From Irpex lacteus (lineage: Eukaryota; Basidiomycota; Agaricomycetes; Polyporales; Irpicaceae), in contig MQVO02000003.1 in assembly GCA_001986395.2 (NCBI GenBank), positions 124,001 through 188,000 of the forward strand: DNA of 64,000 bases. Direction: 5' to 3'. The translations under genes were made by a program, and so were the position numbers. Under the pieces are notes generated by a model. The model worked only from the letters and a program-made list of their open reading frames with translations. It had not been told where the DNA came from and searched no databases. Of the stretch, positions 46,879 through 59,262 are shown piece by piece; positions within the stretch are counted from its first letter, which is position 1, and the number at the start of each line of letters is the position of its first letter.

Positions 46879-48653
46879 ATGGAGTTTGTACCAGGACCAG
46901 CAGTTCACAGAGTGCTCTGTGCGGACTGCGGCACCCCCATCATCCCGAACTCTGCAAATCTTTGCGTTGCCTGCCTGAGAAACACAGTGGATATCACAGA
47001 GGGCATTCCCAAGCAAGGTACGTAGCAAATCTCGGTGCCAGATTTGGTCATTCTTACGCCTTTGCAGCTTCTGTCTCCTTCTGTCGCAATTGCGAACGAT
47101 TCCTCTCACCACCGGCGACCTGGACGCTCGCACGACCAGAGTCACAAGAGCTCCTCGCGATATGTCTGAAGAAGCTCAAAGGCCTCAACAAAGTCCGTAT
47201 GACGGACGCACATTTCATCTGGACAGAGCCGCATTCGAAACGACTGCGGGTGTCGATGACCATACAGAAGGAGGTTCTCACCGCCACGATTCTCGAGCAA
47301 GTCTTCGAGATCGAGTACTTGGTGCAGCATGGTCAATGTCCGGATTGCGCTAAGTTAGCAGCAAAGAATACTTGGAAGGCTCTCGTTCAGGTTCGACAGA
47401 AAGTCCCGCACAAGCGGACGTTTTTATACCTCGAACAGCTTATCCTCAAGCATGGCGCGCAAAAGGACACGATATCCGTCAAGGAAGTCCGAGATGGTCT
47501 GGATTTCTTCTACAGTTCACGAAGTCACGCTATCAAAATGGTCGATTTCCTACAGAGCGTAGTGCCCATACGGTACGATTCCAGTTTTCTCGCCTCTTCG
47601 TTAATCGCTAAACTCACACTGCTCCTTAGATCAAAAACCTCAGAACAGCTCCTCTCCTCCGATACCCACACCAACACTGCCAACTTCAAATATACCTTCT
47701 CCGTCGAGATCATTCCCATCTGCAAAGACGACCTCGTGTGCATCCCACTCAAACAAGCCCGCGCACTGAGCAATATCAGCCCACTCACGATCTGCTCCCG
47801 CGTTGGGAACTCCATCCACCTACTCGACCCCTCCACTCTTCAATCGGTAGAAATCACTGCTCCAGTGTATTGGCGGGCCCCCTTCGATTCTCTTGCCACC
47901 ACCACCGATCTAGTCGAGTTCACCGTCCTCGACGTCGAGCCCTCGGGCGCCACGCGAGGCAAGTGGGTGAGCGCGGATGCACAGGTAGCCTTGTCAGGAG
48001 CATTCCGCTCATCTGGCTCAAAAGGAGATGACGACGTCATGATGGACTACGAAAACTCTGCACTGGCGAACCAGATCTTCCACACCCGTACGCACCTCGG
48101 AGGTATCCTCCAGCCGGGCGACAGCGTAATGGGCTTCTTCCTGTCGAACGCCAACTTTAACTCGGACGAGTTCGCTAAGCTGCCGTCACATCGCATACCA
48201 GACGTTGTGCTCGTGAGGAAGGCATACCCGAACAGGAGAAAGAAGAACAAGACGAGAGGGTGGAAGTTGCGGAGTATGGCGAAGGAGGCTGGTGAGGAGG
48301 GTGAGACTGGCGGTGGACGTGGTGTTGTGGGCAGGATGGGCGGACGAGACACCAAGAAGGTGGAGGAGGATTATGAGTTGTTCTTGCGGGAGATCGAGGA
48401 GGACGAGGAGCTGCGTGGGGCAGTTAACTTGTACAAGGCGAAGAACGTCAAGCCGGGAGCTGGAAGTGGGCTGGCTGGTGGGAAGACGAGGAGGAAGGGA
48501 CAAGGGCAGTATGACATGGAGGTTGATGAGCATCCAGCTGAACCGACTGCTGGTGAGGAGTCTGAGGAAGAGGAGCCTGACTTCCCTGAGGTCAAGCTGG
48601 ACGAGCTGTTGGAAGACTTCGACGAGCTGACTCTAGCAGAAAACGAAGATTAG
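46879..48653 (+). CDS. NMD3: 60S ribosomal subunit nuclear export adaptor NMD3
   Basis: Exons 46879-47017, 47068-47572 and 47630-48653 give 555 aa. NMD3 binds the pre-60S subunit and links it to Crm1 for export. The N-terminal zinc-binding region has CADCGTPIIPNSANLCVAC, then SFCRNCERFL and later GQCPDCAKLAAKNTW. Other markers are RMTDAHFIWTEPHSKRLRV, RKVPHKRTFLYLEQLILKH in related form, DGLDFFYSSRSHAIKMVDFL, and DLVCIPLKQA. The acidic, Leu-rich C-terminus (EVKLDELLEDFDELTL) fits the export-signal region. The second intron is 57 nt, a multiple of three with no in-frame stop, so its retention would only add 19 residues. Confidence 0.95.
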
Positions 48654-48812
48654 ATGTATCATATGTTATTTGCTCGGTGTTGGTTTTTGTTAGTGCTGTA
48701 TCCTTAGCTCGATTGCGCAAAATCTCTATGTGCGGGTTCCATCTCTATCATCACTTCGTGAAGCTCTGTGAAGACCCGGCAGCGACAGTATATTGGTCTG
48801 TCCACAACGTAT

Positions 48813-50336
48813 CTACAACTCGTCATGTAATGAGGTTCGTGATGGAGTCTCGTGGATGTCGGTCACTGTCTCATGTGTTTCGAGGAAGGTCTCCGCCAGG
48901 AGGGGTTCAGCAGGTTCGGGAGAGAAGGTTTCTTCGGGGAGGGATGAGTGATCCGTCGAAGGTGCAAGTAATCTCTCTTCCAGCGAAGACGGAAGGTCGG
49001 AAGGTGTTGGTTCAGGTGGCGGAGTGCTTTCTTCAGCTAGTGTCGACGGAGTTTCGAGGGAGGTCTCCGCTAGGAGGGGTTCAGATGGTCCAGGGGAGAG
49101 AGTTTCTTCGGGAAGGGATGCGTGGTCCGTGGACGACGCCAGTATGCTTTCTTCCAGCGAAGACAGAATGTCGGTAGATATAGAAACAGACGTCGGAGTA
49201 CTTTCTTCAGCTAGTGTTGACGCAGTCAAAGAGCTGACCATCGGGATAACAGACGCAGACGCAGTAGCGAGCACCGTTGACACCACCTCCGTGGCCACAC
49301 TCGTCAACGACCCCTTCTCCAGTGCATCTACTACCTTGTCGCTTGCTGTACTGGAAGTGGAGCCGATACCGGGAAGGAATCGTGTCCACCAGAATGCGAG
49401 ACGTATACTTCGATCGACGAGTCGCTGTTTCAGGATAAAGAGGACCACGAGAACGAAGAAGACGAGAGCGAAGATGATGATTACTCGGTCTGTCCAGTCA
49501 GATTTCTCGAGGGCGGTGATGAGGTGTTTGGAAGTGGTGAGAAGGCCGTCCAAGACGTCATGTGCGGTTGAGGCAGAGCGCAAGGACGCTGTGGATTGGT
49601 CTGGATAGAGCGTGTAAATAAAAGCATTTGAGATACGCTGACGAAGAGCCTCACCCAAGAGCTGAGTTGACAGCACAGACTTCTCCAGCTCGCCTTGCAT
49701 GAGTGTCATCGTTCGTTGGAGAGCTTCGGTAAGATTATTACTCGCGGTCATTACTGCATCTTCGCTACGAGGATAGTCAGTATTAGCTAGTTGGGCATAA
49801 AATTATCATACGCACGCGACTTTCTCGTTTAAGTCCTGCTTCTCTCGAACAGCGTTAGAACGGAAGAGCTCGTCTCGGTTCGAGGTGCGCTTCGCGTCAA
49901 TAGCACGTTTCGAGGCCAGCAGAGCAGCCCTCGACTCCTTGCGGAAACTGCAGGACTTAGAGTTTAGATAATGGGGCGAAGGATGAGAGAAAATAACACA
50001 TACCCTACTAAGATCTCTCTGTACTCTTCCATAATCCTCCTGAGCTCTCTTCTATTCCGATCACCCTTCTGGTCATCTACTGCTATTTCCAGTGACTATC
50101 AGGAGGGACGTTGGACGTGACCAGCAAGACATCAGCAATGAACTGACCTCGACGTGTCGCGCGAATGCGTCAATATCCTCGCGTAGTTCCGCTGCATACT
50201 GTTGTTGTGTTGGAAGAGGACCGTCGAAGGAGCGTAGGCGGGGTATTTGAAAGTCCTTGAGGTCCCTTTGTCGTCGCTCGAGTGCTTCGAGTTGGGCTTT
50301 GATATCTTCGTCGAGTGTGCTAGGAATGGGAGGCAT
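48813..50336 (-). CDS. SEC20: ER SNARE Sec20 (BNIP1 family) with C-terminal HDEL
   Basis: Exons 50148-50336, 50004-50095, 49816-49947 and 48813-49764 give 454 aa. It is a Q-SNARE for Golgi-to-ER retrograde fusion. The N-terminal helical part starts MPPIPSTLDEDIKAQLEAL. The SNARE region contains LTEALQRTMTLMQGELEKSV and LLTTSKHLITALEKSDW, followed by the TM IIIFALVFFVLVVLFIL (about residues 232-250). It is unusual in having about 200 luminal residues rich in Ser, Thr, Pro and Glu that include a tandem 58-residue duplication (LAEESTP..., SLPEET...). The last residues are SLHDEL, an ER-retrieval signal also known for yeast Sec20. It converges with NMD3 (159 bp between stops). Confidence 0.92.
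48877..49224. repeat. 174-bp tandem duplication inside SEC20
   Basis: Units 48877-49050 and 49051-49224 both start GTTTCGAGG and are clearly similar along their length. Each encodes 58 residues of the luminal tail without breaking the frame. Confidence 0.8.
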
Positions 50337-50642
50337 AGTAGAGGAATGATAGTGAAATGACGAGGGTAAACTTGAAGGGTGAAGGTAAGCTTGCTTTTAG
50401 ACTCGGATTCGAGCGCGGCAGCGACACGTCGGAGTCGTGGCGGCGGTATAGTCGCTCATCCGTATTGGGAAGGTATTCAAGTTCGTCACATTATATGGTG
50501 TATAAAGATGAAGAACATATCGATAAACTGGCTAATTTGCATAACATAAGAGGTTTGACATAGTAAAGCATAGCATAATTCCCGCCCATAGCAACGGCAC
50601 ACATTCGACTTGCAAGTATCGTACAGTCAGATTACTTGACGA
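50337..50642. other. Spacer between SEC20 and the zinc-finger gene
   Basis: 306 bp; both neighbours are on the minus strand. AT-rich, no gene seen. Confidence 0.45.
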
Positions 50643-52230
50643 TCACCTCAAGGGAGGCGTAGGTAAGCCTGCTGCCCTGCACGCTTGCGTTAAACGTTCC
50701 CTCGCCGCAGCAAGAGAGTTGTCCTGAGTGCGGATTCGGAAACGAACCGGCTTCACCTTGTACTGGCAAGACCTAGTGTGGTTGTTCCAAGTCCACCTCT
50801 GCGGTCTTCCACAACCCTTGCAAGGCCACCAAAGTTTGGTGTGCTCCGCAACGACGTGTCGTACCAGACCCGTGGCGTTCCATCGTCCGTTCTTCCCCTC
50901 TATTCCTCCTTTACATCCGGGAACGCGACAACGATATTGTTGATAGGGTATGTGCGGATTCTCTGGCGTTTCTTCTTTCACGAGGTGTTCAGATGCAATA
51001 TGCTTTGCGGCGTCATCGTAGCGGTACAGCTTGTGATAGCAATTTCCCCATGGGCAGTAAGTTCCTTTGATCGTGTAGGAGGCTGCAGCGGGTGCAACTT
51101 GTGCTTGACCGTGACCTCCAATAGCTTTGACGTTCGCTCCTGTAGGTGGTGTAGGATACCTGGAAGAAAGTGTGAAGATATGATGGCGCCTCGCTCGACA
51201 ATGGTACTTACGTTTGGTTCAAGCTGGCTTGCGAGTTATTCGTGGTGGGTACGGAGCCATGGGGCGTGATCGCGGGTGAGGGTAGCATAAGCCTACGGCA
51301 TTAGGGGTTAGAGGAAGAGAGGCATAGGCATAGGCAGTGCCAGTGATGACTTACGTATTTCCGTTCTGCTGTACGTTTGTAATCCCATTCGAAGTCCCGG
51401 ATATGCCATTGAGCATGGGCACCTGTGCTTGAGTATGCGAACCTTGCGAACCCGGCATCACCGCAGAGGCAGGGGGCTTGCCGTAAAGCGAAAGGGAGTC
51501 TTTAACCTGAAGTGGATGGTTGCGAAGATTCGAGGGGAAGCGATATTGCGGTGGACTCCTGCCCTTGAGGTCAGCAAAGAGCGATGTATGAGTCCCTTAC
51601 GGACACTCACATATTGAGGTTTCTTCCCATACGCAGTACACTAGCTAGTCCGAAGCCTGCAGGACGCCCCCGCTTTCGTGGGAACGGGCCAGGCACTATG
51701 GTATTCATTGGATGCTTGCCTCCAGTAGACGCGGTTGTGCCGTTAGCCGTAGCCTTAGGTCCAGTGAAGCTAGTTGTAAGGTGAGCATTTGCGTCTACCT
51801 GGTGCAACGACGACGAGACCATGACGGTCGGAGGAATCATATTATCAGGACCTTCATTCATTTTGGCGTCAGTAGCGGGAGGAACAACTTCATTGTTGGC
51901 TTCGGGGGAGGGATATCTCTTGAGGAATGCGTCCATGGCTGCCAAAGAAATGTTGCTGTCCTGGATAGCCTGGGAGTCAGGCAGAGGAGCCGAGGCAGGA
52001 GCCGTCTTATCGAAGAATCTGCGGTACTCCTCGTACATCGCGTCGGCCAGTTTCTGCGTTTCCGGATCCATAGGCGGTAAGTTTGCCAATTGTTCGTCTG
52101 AAAGAAAACCCAAATCCTGGCTGTCGGAAGGCGAGGCTGAGCCGGTAAGGCCGCTGTACATTTGTGAGGACAATTGAGACCCAAATCCAAAGACGACTTA
52201 CGTGTGAGCGTGTTGATTGTATGCGTTCAT
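50643..52230 (-). CDS. C2H2-type zinc-finger protein, uncharacterised
   Basis: Exons 52202-52230, 51611-52153, 51355-51558, 51212-51292 and 50643-51159 on the minus strand give 457 aa. The N-terminal half is disordered, Ser/Pro/Asn/Gln-rich, with an AT-hook-like PFPRKRGRPAGFG near residue 180. The C-terminal part has three Cys/His clusters: YCPWGNCYHKLYRYDDAAKH with IASEH; YRCRVPGCKGG with GLVRHVVAEH; and WPCKGCGRPQRWTWNNHTRS with a final Cys. These look like C2H2/C2HC fingers with wide spacing. A nuclear DNA- or RNA-binding regulator is likely; no named family recognised. The splice borders are good and the frame closes. Confidence 0.78.
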
Positions 52231-54139
52231 CTTGTGGTTTAGACAAAGGATTCAGCGAAGAGGAGTGATGAGTTTTCGATCGGGGAGTTGTGCACAACAA
52301 TTAGCGAGCGCAGAGCAGGAGTGAGTCTGTGGAGGATGCGAACCATGCACAATTGTCCTGCGCCATATATACGATGCTAAAAGGTCAATGGTTTCGACCC
52401 TGCATTACCTTTGACCGTTGGGCCTTTGATGATCGGTAGGCCAGTCAAATTACTGCTCAAATTGAACGGTCTGCAGTTTGGCCACGGCCAGTCGATCATA
52501 ATGCACAGGGGACTGCCAGTAACGCAGAGGTGATCACTCACTGACCATAGCATGGGAGTTAGGATTTGAATCACTTCTGCGGCAAACCGAGTAATGACAA
52601 GTCAAATCCTCGTGCTTTGACCCCGATATTCTCGGTCGCATCGTCAATAACCTGGTGACGGGAAGAGGGCCTAACGAGCGTTTGTTCTTGCATGGACGTG
52701 TCAGCGATATTGCTCAAAGAAGGCTTCGTAATTTTGAGCTTGAAGCTTGAGTGCTCGAGTACTCGCAGCTGTCTTGACAGTGTTCTACTACCGCCTAGCA
52801 GCCACACGGCACCGTGTTGGATTTCAAGTGACAGGAGTGCATGCACCCCCGTCACAACCTTGATTGAAGTGACCATTGGGCCTGTAAAACTGCTGCAGTA
52901 TAGAGCATACCTGGAGAGCCGAGATACACCAGCACAAGACACTGCATGAACTCGTAGTACGTGAGTATACCTAGTAACTGCAAGTCGAGGTTGACAGCTT
53001 TGAACTTACCCCGTTCCGGCTGTTACAGTGCTGAATATGCGATTCTGGTTAAGCTGCATTAATGCTCTGCTTACTTCATTGTGGCATGTCCGAGAACATA
53101 CGTATTCGTCATGGCTTGTCGAAACGGTAGTAGCTGGCCAAGTTCAAATCGACTCCGTCTTGGCCAGCGTGACTGTGATGTCTCAAAACGGCAGTTATCC
53201 CGTGTCACACTGATGCGCCTCTGCGTGACATTTATAGACGCCCTTAGTGATTATCGTTTTGGCGCTTCATCTTTGTCTATGACTACGACGCCATATATAC
53301 AGTCTCTGGACTTCATCCGAAAGCTCGATAAGAATTCTTTGCCTCAGATTCTGAGGCTATGCAATACATGCTTCCCTTGCTCTGTCTAGGTAAGTAGCAT
53401 GATAGCCAACAATATCATCTTCGTGATCGCAGTGCACCACTGACACGTTCTGACAGGAGCTCGGAGTAAGCACGCAAATGCCTAGGCAAGTAGGATTCAG
53501 CGTAATTACTGCAACTCTTCTCAGAGGCGGAGAGATGAGGGTCTATGTCTGCCATCTTTCTTCCCCTGAGAAGGAAAATGAGATACAAGCAAGTTTATGA
53601 CTGTACCTTTCACCCCCCTTGGATCTCGTCATTGTCGGAGTCGTCAAGTCGCCCTGTAGTTCCACATGCAGTAGTCAATAGTCCCCATCCTTCGGCTCTG
53701 GAGAGTATCTGCCTGATATGATTTTGCTCTAGGGAATCACGGTCCGTAAAGTAAGCACATGTTCCCGCGCCTTGACAAGCCTTCTAGCTCACAATGGATA
53801 CTTCCCAAGCCGGCTTCGCACCATGGCCATCCGTCATCGATAACGTTCGCACGAGTAGACGTCTCCGAGGCCACTTAAATGATAAACACTTAAGACTGGC
53901 TCATTGACTACTTTCCCTTCTTCGTCCCTCTCTCGTGTTGTGCCCATTGTGCACCTGCGAAGGTTCTAGGCGAACAACTGTCGTGGTAACCCTTGTATTT
54001 TTGTGTTGTTGAAGCGAAGATTAACCGGCTTTCCTACTATCTCACGACCAGCGGACGACCGAAAGTGCACTTCGCAATCACAACTTGGAAGTACTCTGTA
54101 TAATTGCGAAGCATTCGACGTTGCGCGGACCCCGTCGTA
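52231..54139. other. Intergenic, no gene seen
   Basis: About 1.9 kb. ORFs on both strands (for example 52571-52942 minus, 53081-53389 plus) have no motif or splice pattern. Confidence 0.45.
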
Positions 54140-55363
54140 ATGTCAGGTTCTTCTTCAACAATCGAACCTGAGTCGAAACAGCTGGTATGGTACATCACTG
54201 GTGGGCACATTCGATGACTCTAGAGCTTGGAAGTCGTGGAGTAACTTATGGATCGGGTATACGTAGGTACATCTTCTGGGATGGGCAAACGCCTCGTACC
54301 CATTCTCCTCGCCCGCGGTGATAAAGTAATCGCCACCGCTCGAACACTCAGCAGTATCCAGGATATTGCCGAAGCGGAGAATCTCCGCAAGCAGCAGTTG
54401 GATGTCACGGATGGTGCGGGAGTCGTCAAGCGGAAGGTTGACGAGGCTGTGACCTGGTTTGGACATATTGACGTCGTGGTGAACAATGCCGGGATTGGGG
54501 CAAAGTGTTTCACTGAAGAAGGAGGGTAAGTTTGCTGTGGCATTGTGCGCGTGAACGTGCACATGAGGTATATTTCGGGTATTCACGCCACGATTTGCAT
54601 AAACTAGCTCGGAGCAGTATCGAAGGCAGTACAACGTGAACGTTTTCGGTGCTCTGGACGTTACGACTGCCGTTCTTCCATATCTACGCGCGCAGCGCTC
54701 GGGTACGGTGGTGCTCGTCGGCAGTCGAACGAGTTGGTTCCCTGAGCTTACTGTGAGCGGCCCACTTTATGTTCCGTGAAGTAAAATACTAACGTCATGC
54801 GTGCCATGGCAATCATAGACCGCAGGTATGTGTCGCCGTCGTTGACTCTTGAAATTCATGGCCGAGGATCCCGACACTCACGCATGATGCACAGGGCTGT
54901 ACGGCTCGTCCAAAGCTGCGCTGAGAGGTGAGAATCTATGTGGAACGGAGTGTATTTTGACCGACCTTCCACAATAGTCATCGGAGAGACTCTTGCTGTT
55001 GAAGTGGCTGAATTCAACATTCGCGTACTTATAGTCGAGCCTGGAGCATTCCGGACAGAGAAGATATTCTCCCAGAAGATCTACAGCGGAAACGAGATCC
55101 CAGACTACGACGAGCAACGGACTTTGGCGAAGAAAAAGTTTGACAACATCGAAAAGTTTCTGCTAGGGGACCCTGTCAAGGCTATGGAGTTGCTTGCCGA
55201 TGTAGTTCGAGGCGAGGGACGGGCTAAGGGTAAGCCGTGGCCGCTATACCTGCCGCTAGGGAAAGAGGCGGAGGACGCTATCAGGAACAAGACGAAACTT
55301 CTTGAGAAGGTTTTGGATGACTGGGGTGAGATTATTCGGGATACGAGGTTGGACAATCCGTAG
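54140..55363 (+). CDS. Short-chain dehydrogenase/reductase
   Basis: Exons 54140-54200, 54267-54525, 54608-54752, 54819-54825, 54895-54927 and 54978-55363 give 296 aa. Rossmann markers are LVWYITGTSSGMGKRLVPIL (TGxxxGxG) and the NNAG motif in VVVNNAGIG. The catalytic residues are Ser in VLVGSRTSWF, and Tyr and Lys in LYGSSKAAL. C-terminal stretches FNIRVLIVEPGAFRTE and RGEGRAKGKPWPLYLPLG fit classical SDRs acting on alcohols or ketones with NADP(H); the substrate is unknown. Exon 4 is a 7-nt microexon (ACCGCAG). It is the first of a plus-strand run of oxidoreductases, followed by two P450s. Confidence 0.9.
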
Positions 55364-56119
55364 CACATTCCGAGGTGAAAGCTCAGCAGATAGCACCATT
55401 CAAGTAGCTCTACTCGGACACAGACTGCTTCCAAGCTATGTATGTGTTCTAGACCGTCGCTGCGCGCGATAATGAATGTTCGTCATGAGTGTTCAGTAAA
55501 TGAGGTCCCATGTCGAGGATACAAGAGGTGAGAACCTCGCTGAATGTGCAGCATTTTCGCCAACCGCTCGGTGCTTTCCCAAGCACGAGGCCGGCATGTG
55601 GGTAAGTCTTAGTGCCATCAAACCTTGTTTGTTCCTTGTCTGTTGCCTGTGCTACGACTTCTGGCGTTTTTATTCCCGTTTCTTGGTCATTAAAGTCGGT
55701 CAGCATCGTGTTCAGCATCCTCGGCAACGTCTTTGGTACCTTGCAAGCCACGTATCTCACCACCGCCGCTGTTCTGTTCCAGGAACTTATCCCACGGATA
55801 ATGAATACCCTCGGTGTGATTAGCCGTAACCCGAGAACAGGTGAGCCCTGGTTGAGAGTCCAGGTACAGGGTCAGGTTTCTTCGTGGAAGCTATCCAGGA
55901 GGTCGTCGTCCAGGCCATCCAACATCACTGCACTTGCATGGTTTAGCTCCGGAGGGACACTCGGCGACCCGATGCTGGCTCTTCCGACGAGATTTCATTT
56001 CGCTCTCCGTCATCGTGGCGATTACTTTAGGACCGCCCCAGCTGGCCTGATGGCAAGTGTACCACCTCTGTTTCTTCTAGTTGTTCCTTGTCCCTCGACC
56101 ACGTCCTCGTCTGGGCGTG
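55364..56119. other. Intergenic between SDR and P450 A
   Basis: A 193-codon plus frame (55612-56193) overlaps P450 A in another frame, and a minus frame (55449-55763) reads protein-like in part (ATDKEQTRFDGTKTYPHAG), but neither has a start or splice support I trust. Confidence 0.35.
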
Positions 56120-58388
56120 ATGCACAAGCTCGCCGCCTTCGCCGCCTCTCTCACCACTCTCTATGTGATACAGAAAGTTGTCGAGTTTCGTAAGGCTGTC
56201 CAGTCTGTCAAGTACGTGGTGGCTCTTGCGCGCTCCATTCATCGAACTTAATGTGATTCGCGATGGCAGCAATCACCCGGGCTTGCGCACTCTCCTCAAT
56301 ACCCTTGGTCCTATCGAGAACTTCTTTCCGCGAATATGGGGAGTAACGCCGGGCAGTTACCATATGTTTACGCGGAAGCATTTGGATTTCGAGATCTACG
56401 GATGGGATGTGATCACATATGTGCGTACCTACGTCGCCGGTTCAACGAATTACACGCATATATGCGCTCATTTGCCCTTGTAGGTGACTGCCTTCTGGGG
56501 TAGTCGCACGAACTTCTACGTAGCCGACGCCGATGCGCTCAATGTGGGTTATCTATAGTTCTTCCACCTGTCCGGCTGTTAAGAGACTCGGATTAAACGA
56601 CGTCAACAGGAAATCACGACATACAGAGCTCGATTTCCGAAACCTGTCGAGCAGTATCAGCTTCTGCAATACTTTGGTGGCAACATTGTTGCATCTGAGG
56701 GTGACGAGTGGAAACGATATCGCAAGATCTCTGCACCTGCATTCTCTGAGGTAATTACCCACCTCCCGGTCTTCTGGAGGTAGCACCGACCGTAATTTGT
56801 GTAGCGCAACAACACACTCGTATGGGATGAGACCAAGCTGATCATCCAAGACCTCTTCGACAACGTCTGGGGCGATAAGAAAGAGATATCAGTTGACCAT
56901 GCTGTCGATATAACACTTCCCGTATGTTGTTTCTGCCCACGTATATGCGCTATCTCACATAATCTGGAAATTATGCAGCTCGCTTTGTTTGTCATTGGTG
57001 TAGCGGGCTTCGGACGTCGTATGGTTTGGTCGGACGAAGAAAAGGTTCCTCTAGGGCATATCATGAACTTCAAGGTCAGCAGTACGATACACAGTGTAAA
57101 TGCACTGCACTGAAGATATTCACTATCCTTAGAACGCACTGCACACTGTGGCTCAGGGCGTTTTCACAAAACTTGTGCTCCCTGATTGGCTGATCAAGCT
57201 CGGGCCCACTCAGCATCTGCGGGACATACGAGATAGTTTCGCGGATCTTCAGGTATGTCCTTGCCATACATTTCAATGTGTATTGCAATCAAACGGCCAG
57301 TTGTGTAGAGCTATATGCTCGAGATGATTCGAGAACGGCGCTATAATGAGCATAAGGAGGAGAGATACGATTTGTTCTCTGCTTTACTCGATGCAAATGA
57401 TCTAGAATGCGAGGAAGGCGAGAAGAAGTTGTTGGATGCCGAATTAATCGGTATGCAGCACTGGCAATCGTTCCGGATCCCAATTTGCTGACTATATGCG
57501 GGTCGCAGGTAACCTTTTTATTTTCTTGTTGGCAGGTAGGTCTAGCGATACCTACATAGATACTGGGGCTGATGTTTTCCGAAGGCCACGAGACCACAGC
57601 CCATACGCTATGCTACGTCTACGCGCTACTCGCATTATACCCCGACGTACAAGAAGAGTTATACCAACACATCAGGACAGTCTGCCCAGACGGCAAGCTA
57701 GGTGGCTACGAGCAAATGTCGAGCCTCACCTATTGTTTAGCGTGAGTTATATATTCCAGTTACTGAGATAACCCCAACTTATTCTCGATCGCAGCGTTCT
57801 GAACGAGACATTGCGTATGTGCCCGCCCGTGCACAGTATACCCAAGAGTGTAGCGGAAGATACCACACTCACGATAACCAACGCACACGGAGAGCGAACG
57901 ACCCTCATCATGCCTAAAGGGTCCAGTATTTCAATGCATATACCCGGACTACACTATAACCGTACGCTCAGATCCTTTGTCGTCTACTATTATACTGACC
58001 CGCGGGACTTATCCCTCGATAGCGAGATATTGGGCTGACCCTCACACTTTCAACCCGAAACGATTCCTCGCAGCCGATTGGCCTCGAGATGCTTTCTTGC
58101 CGTTCAGTGCTGGCCCTCGCGCATGTCTGGGCCGTCGATTCACAGAGACTGAGTCAGTGGTGGCGGTGGCCATGATCATTCTCAGATACAAGGTTACGAT
58201 CAAGGAGGAGAAGCGGTTTGTATCAGAGACGTTCGAGCAGAAGAAGGCGAGGGTTTTGAGAGGTCAGCCAGGCGTGTCCATGACGTGAGTGCCACCCGCC
58301 ACAACATCGTTCTTCACTGACATGACATGGTTTCGGGCCGCTTTATAGCCCTCTTCGTGTTCCGTTGACGTTTACACGTAGATATTAG
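56120..58388 (+). CDS. Cytochrome P450 monooxygenase (paralogue A)
   Basis: Thirteen exons (56120-56211, 56270-56420, 56484-56543, 56610-56750, 56805-56921, 56979-57074, 57133-57252, 57309-57450, 57509-57535, 57585-57741, 57795-57961, 58023-58284, 58349-58388) give 523 aa. The N-terminal membrane anchor is KLAAFAASLTTLYVIQKVV. The helix C motif is EGDEWKRYRKISAPAFSE, the I-helix oxygen motif LLAGHETTAHTL, the ExxR pair VLNETLRM, the PERF-like NPKRFL, and the heme loop FLPFSAGPRACLGRRF with the Cys ligand. It is an ER-bound monooxygenase; the substrate cannot be read. It is a close paralogue of the next P450, with most intron positions shared; the I-helix is split by an intron between Gly codon bases. 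Confidence 0.93.
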
Positions 58389-59262
58389 GTATGTGATTGC
58401 ATCATAGAGATCCATCCCCATGTGTACTGACGAACATGAGTTTATATAGTGCATTTTGAGAGAATGGACTCATATGGACCTTATAGTCTCTTGCTTCTTG
58501 CTTGTACTTTACGACCTTCAGGAGCTGCGATGATACCAGGATACCCCATCTTGCTGACGAGAGGAAATTGTAGTGAATGCGATCCATTCGATTGGGCACC
58601 AGTGAGTTAAAACTCTTGGATTCTATTGGCGCATTTGCTACGCAAAATATACGGATGACAGACAACGTGCATGTCCGCATGCATCGAAGCCTCAGCACGG
58701 CCGCCGAGAGTATCGGATAACACATGCACCGTGTCATTCTGACCATTCGGTCCAATTTGGAGGCGCAGATCCAATAACATTGGCCGGCCGCCGTGAAGGT
58801 GTTGAAAACCTTGTTATGTTTGTGGTATGTCTTCCACTGACTTCCAGCTACATTACTATGAAGCTAACCTGTCAAACACTGGCAGCCGTACAGTAAGGAT
58901 CATTGTAAACGGCCACGTCGGCGTGTTCACTATGCGCCTGAGAAAACAGCCTCTTGGTAAACAACGTGATGTCAGAACATTTGACAACACACGCGATATC
59001 AACATGACCGCGAATGGACCGATTGAGTCCATGGGAACGTAGAAGCATCTTGTCACAGGCGCCGGAAATTCATTGAAATACAATATGATGTCCTCCGTGG
59101 CAGACATGACTGCGTGTCGTGTTCCCTCTCTGCACAATACGACGACTATCTCACTCAACTGCCCAGGCGCGGGTGCGTTAACAGCCATCTCCCTTCTTTT
59201 CGCCCCTGTACCTGTCCACCCCTCTTCTGCCGCGCAGACTCATTCAATAGCGTTCTATCATC
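58389..59262. other. Intergenic between the P450 genes
   Basis: About 870 bp. ORFs at 58402-58755 and 58856-59188 have no motif. No gene is seen. Confidence 0.45.

Noticed and set aside
55612..56193. 193-codon plus ORF upstream of P450 A
   Set aside because: It runs into the P450 first exon in another frame and shows no domain; length alone is not support.
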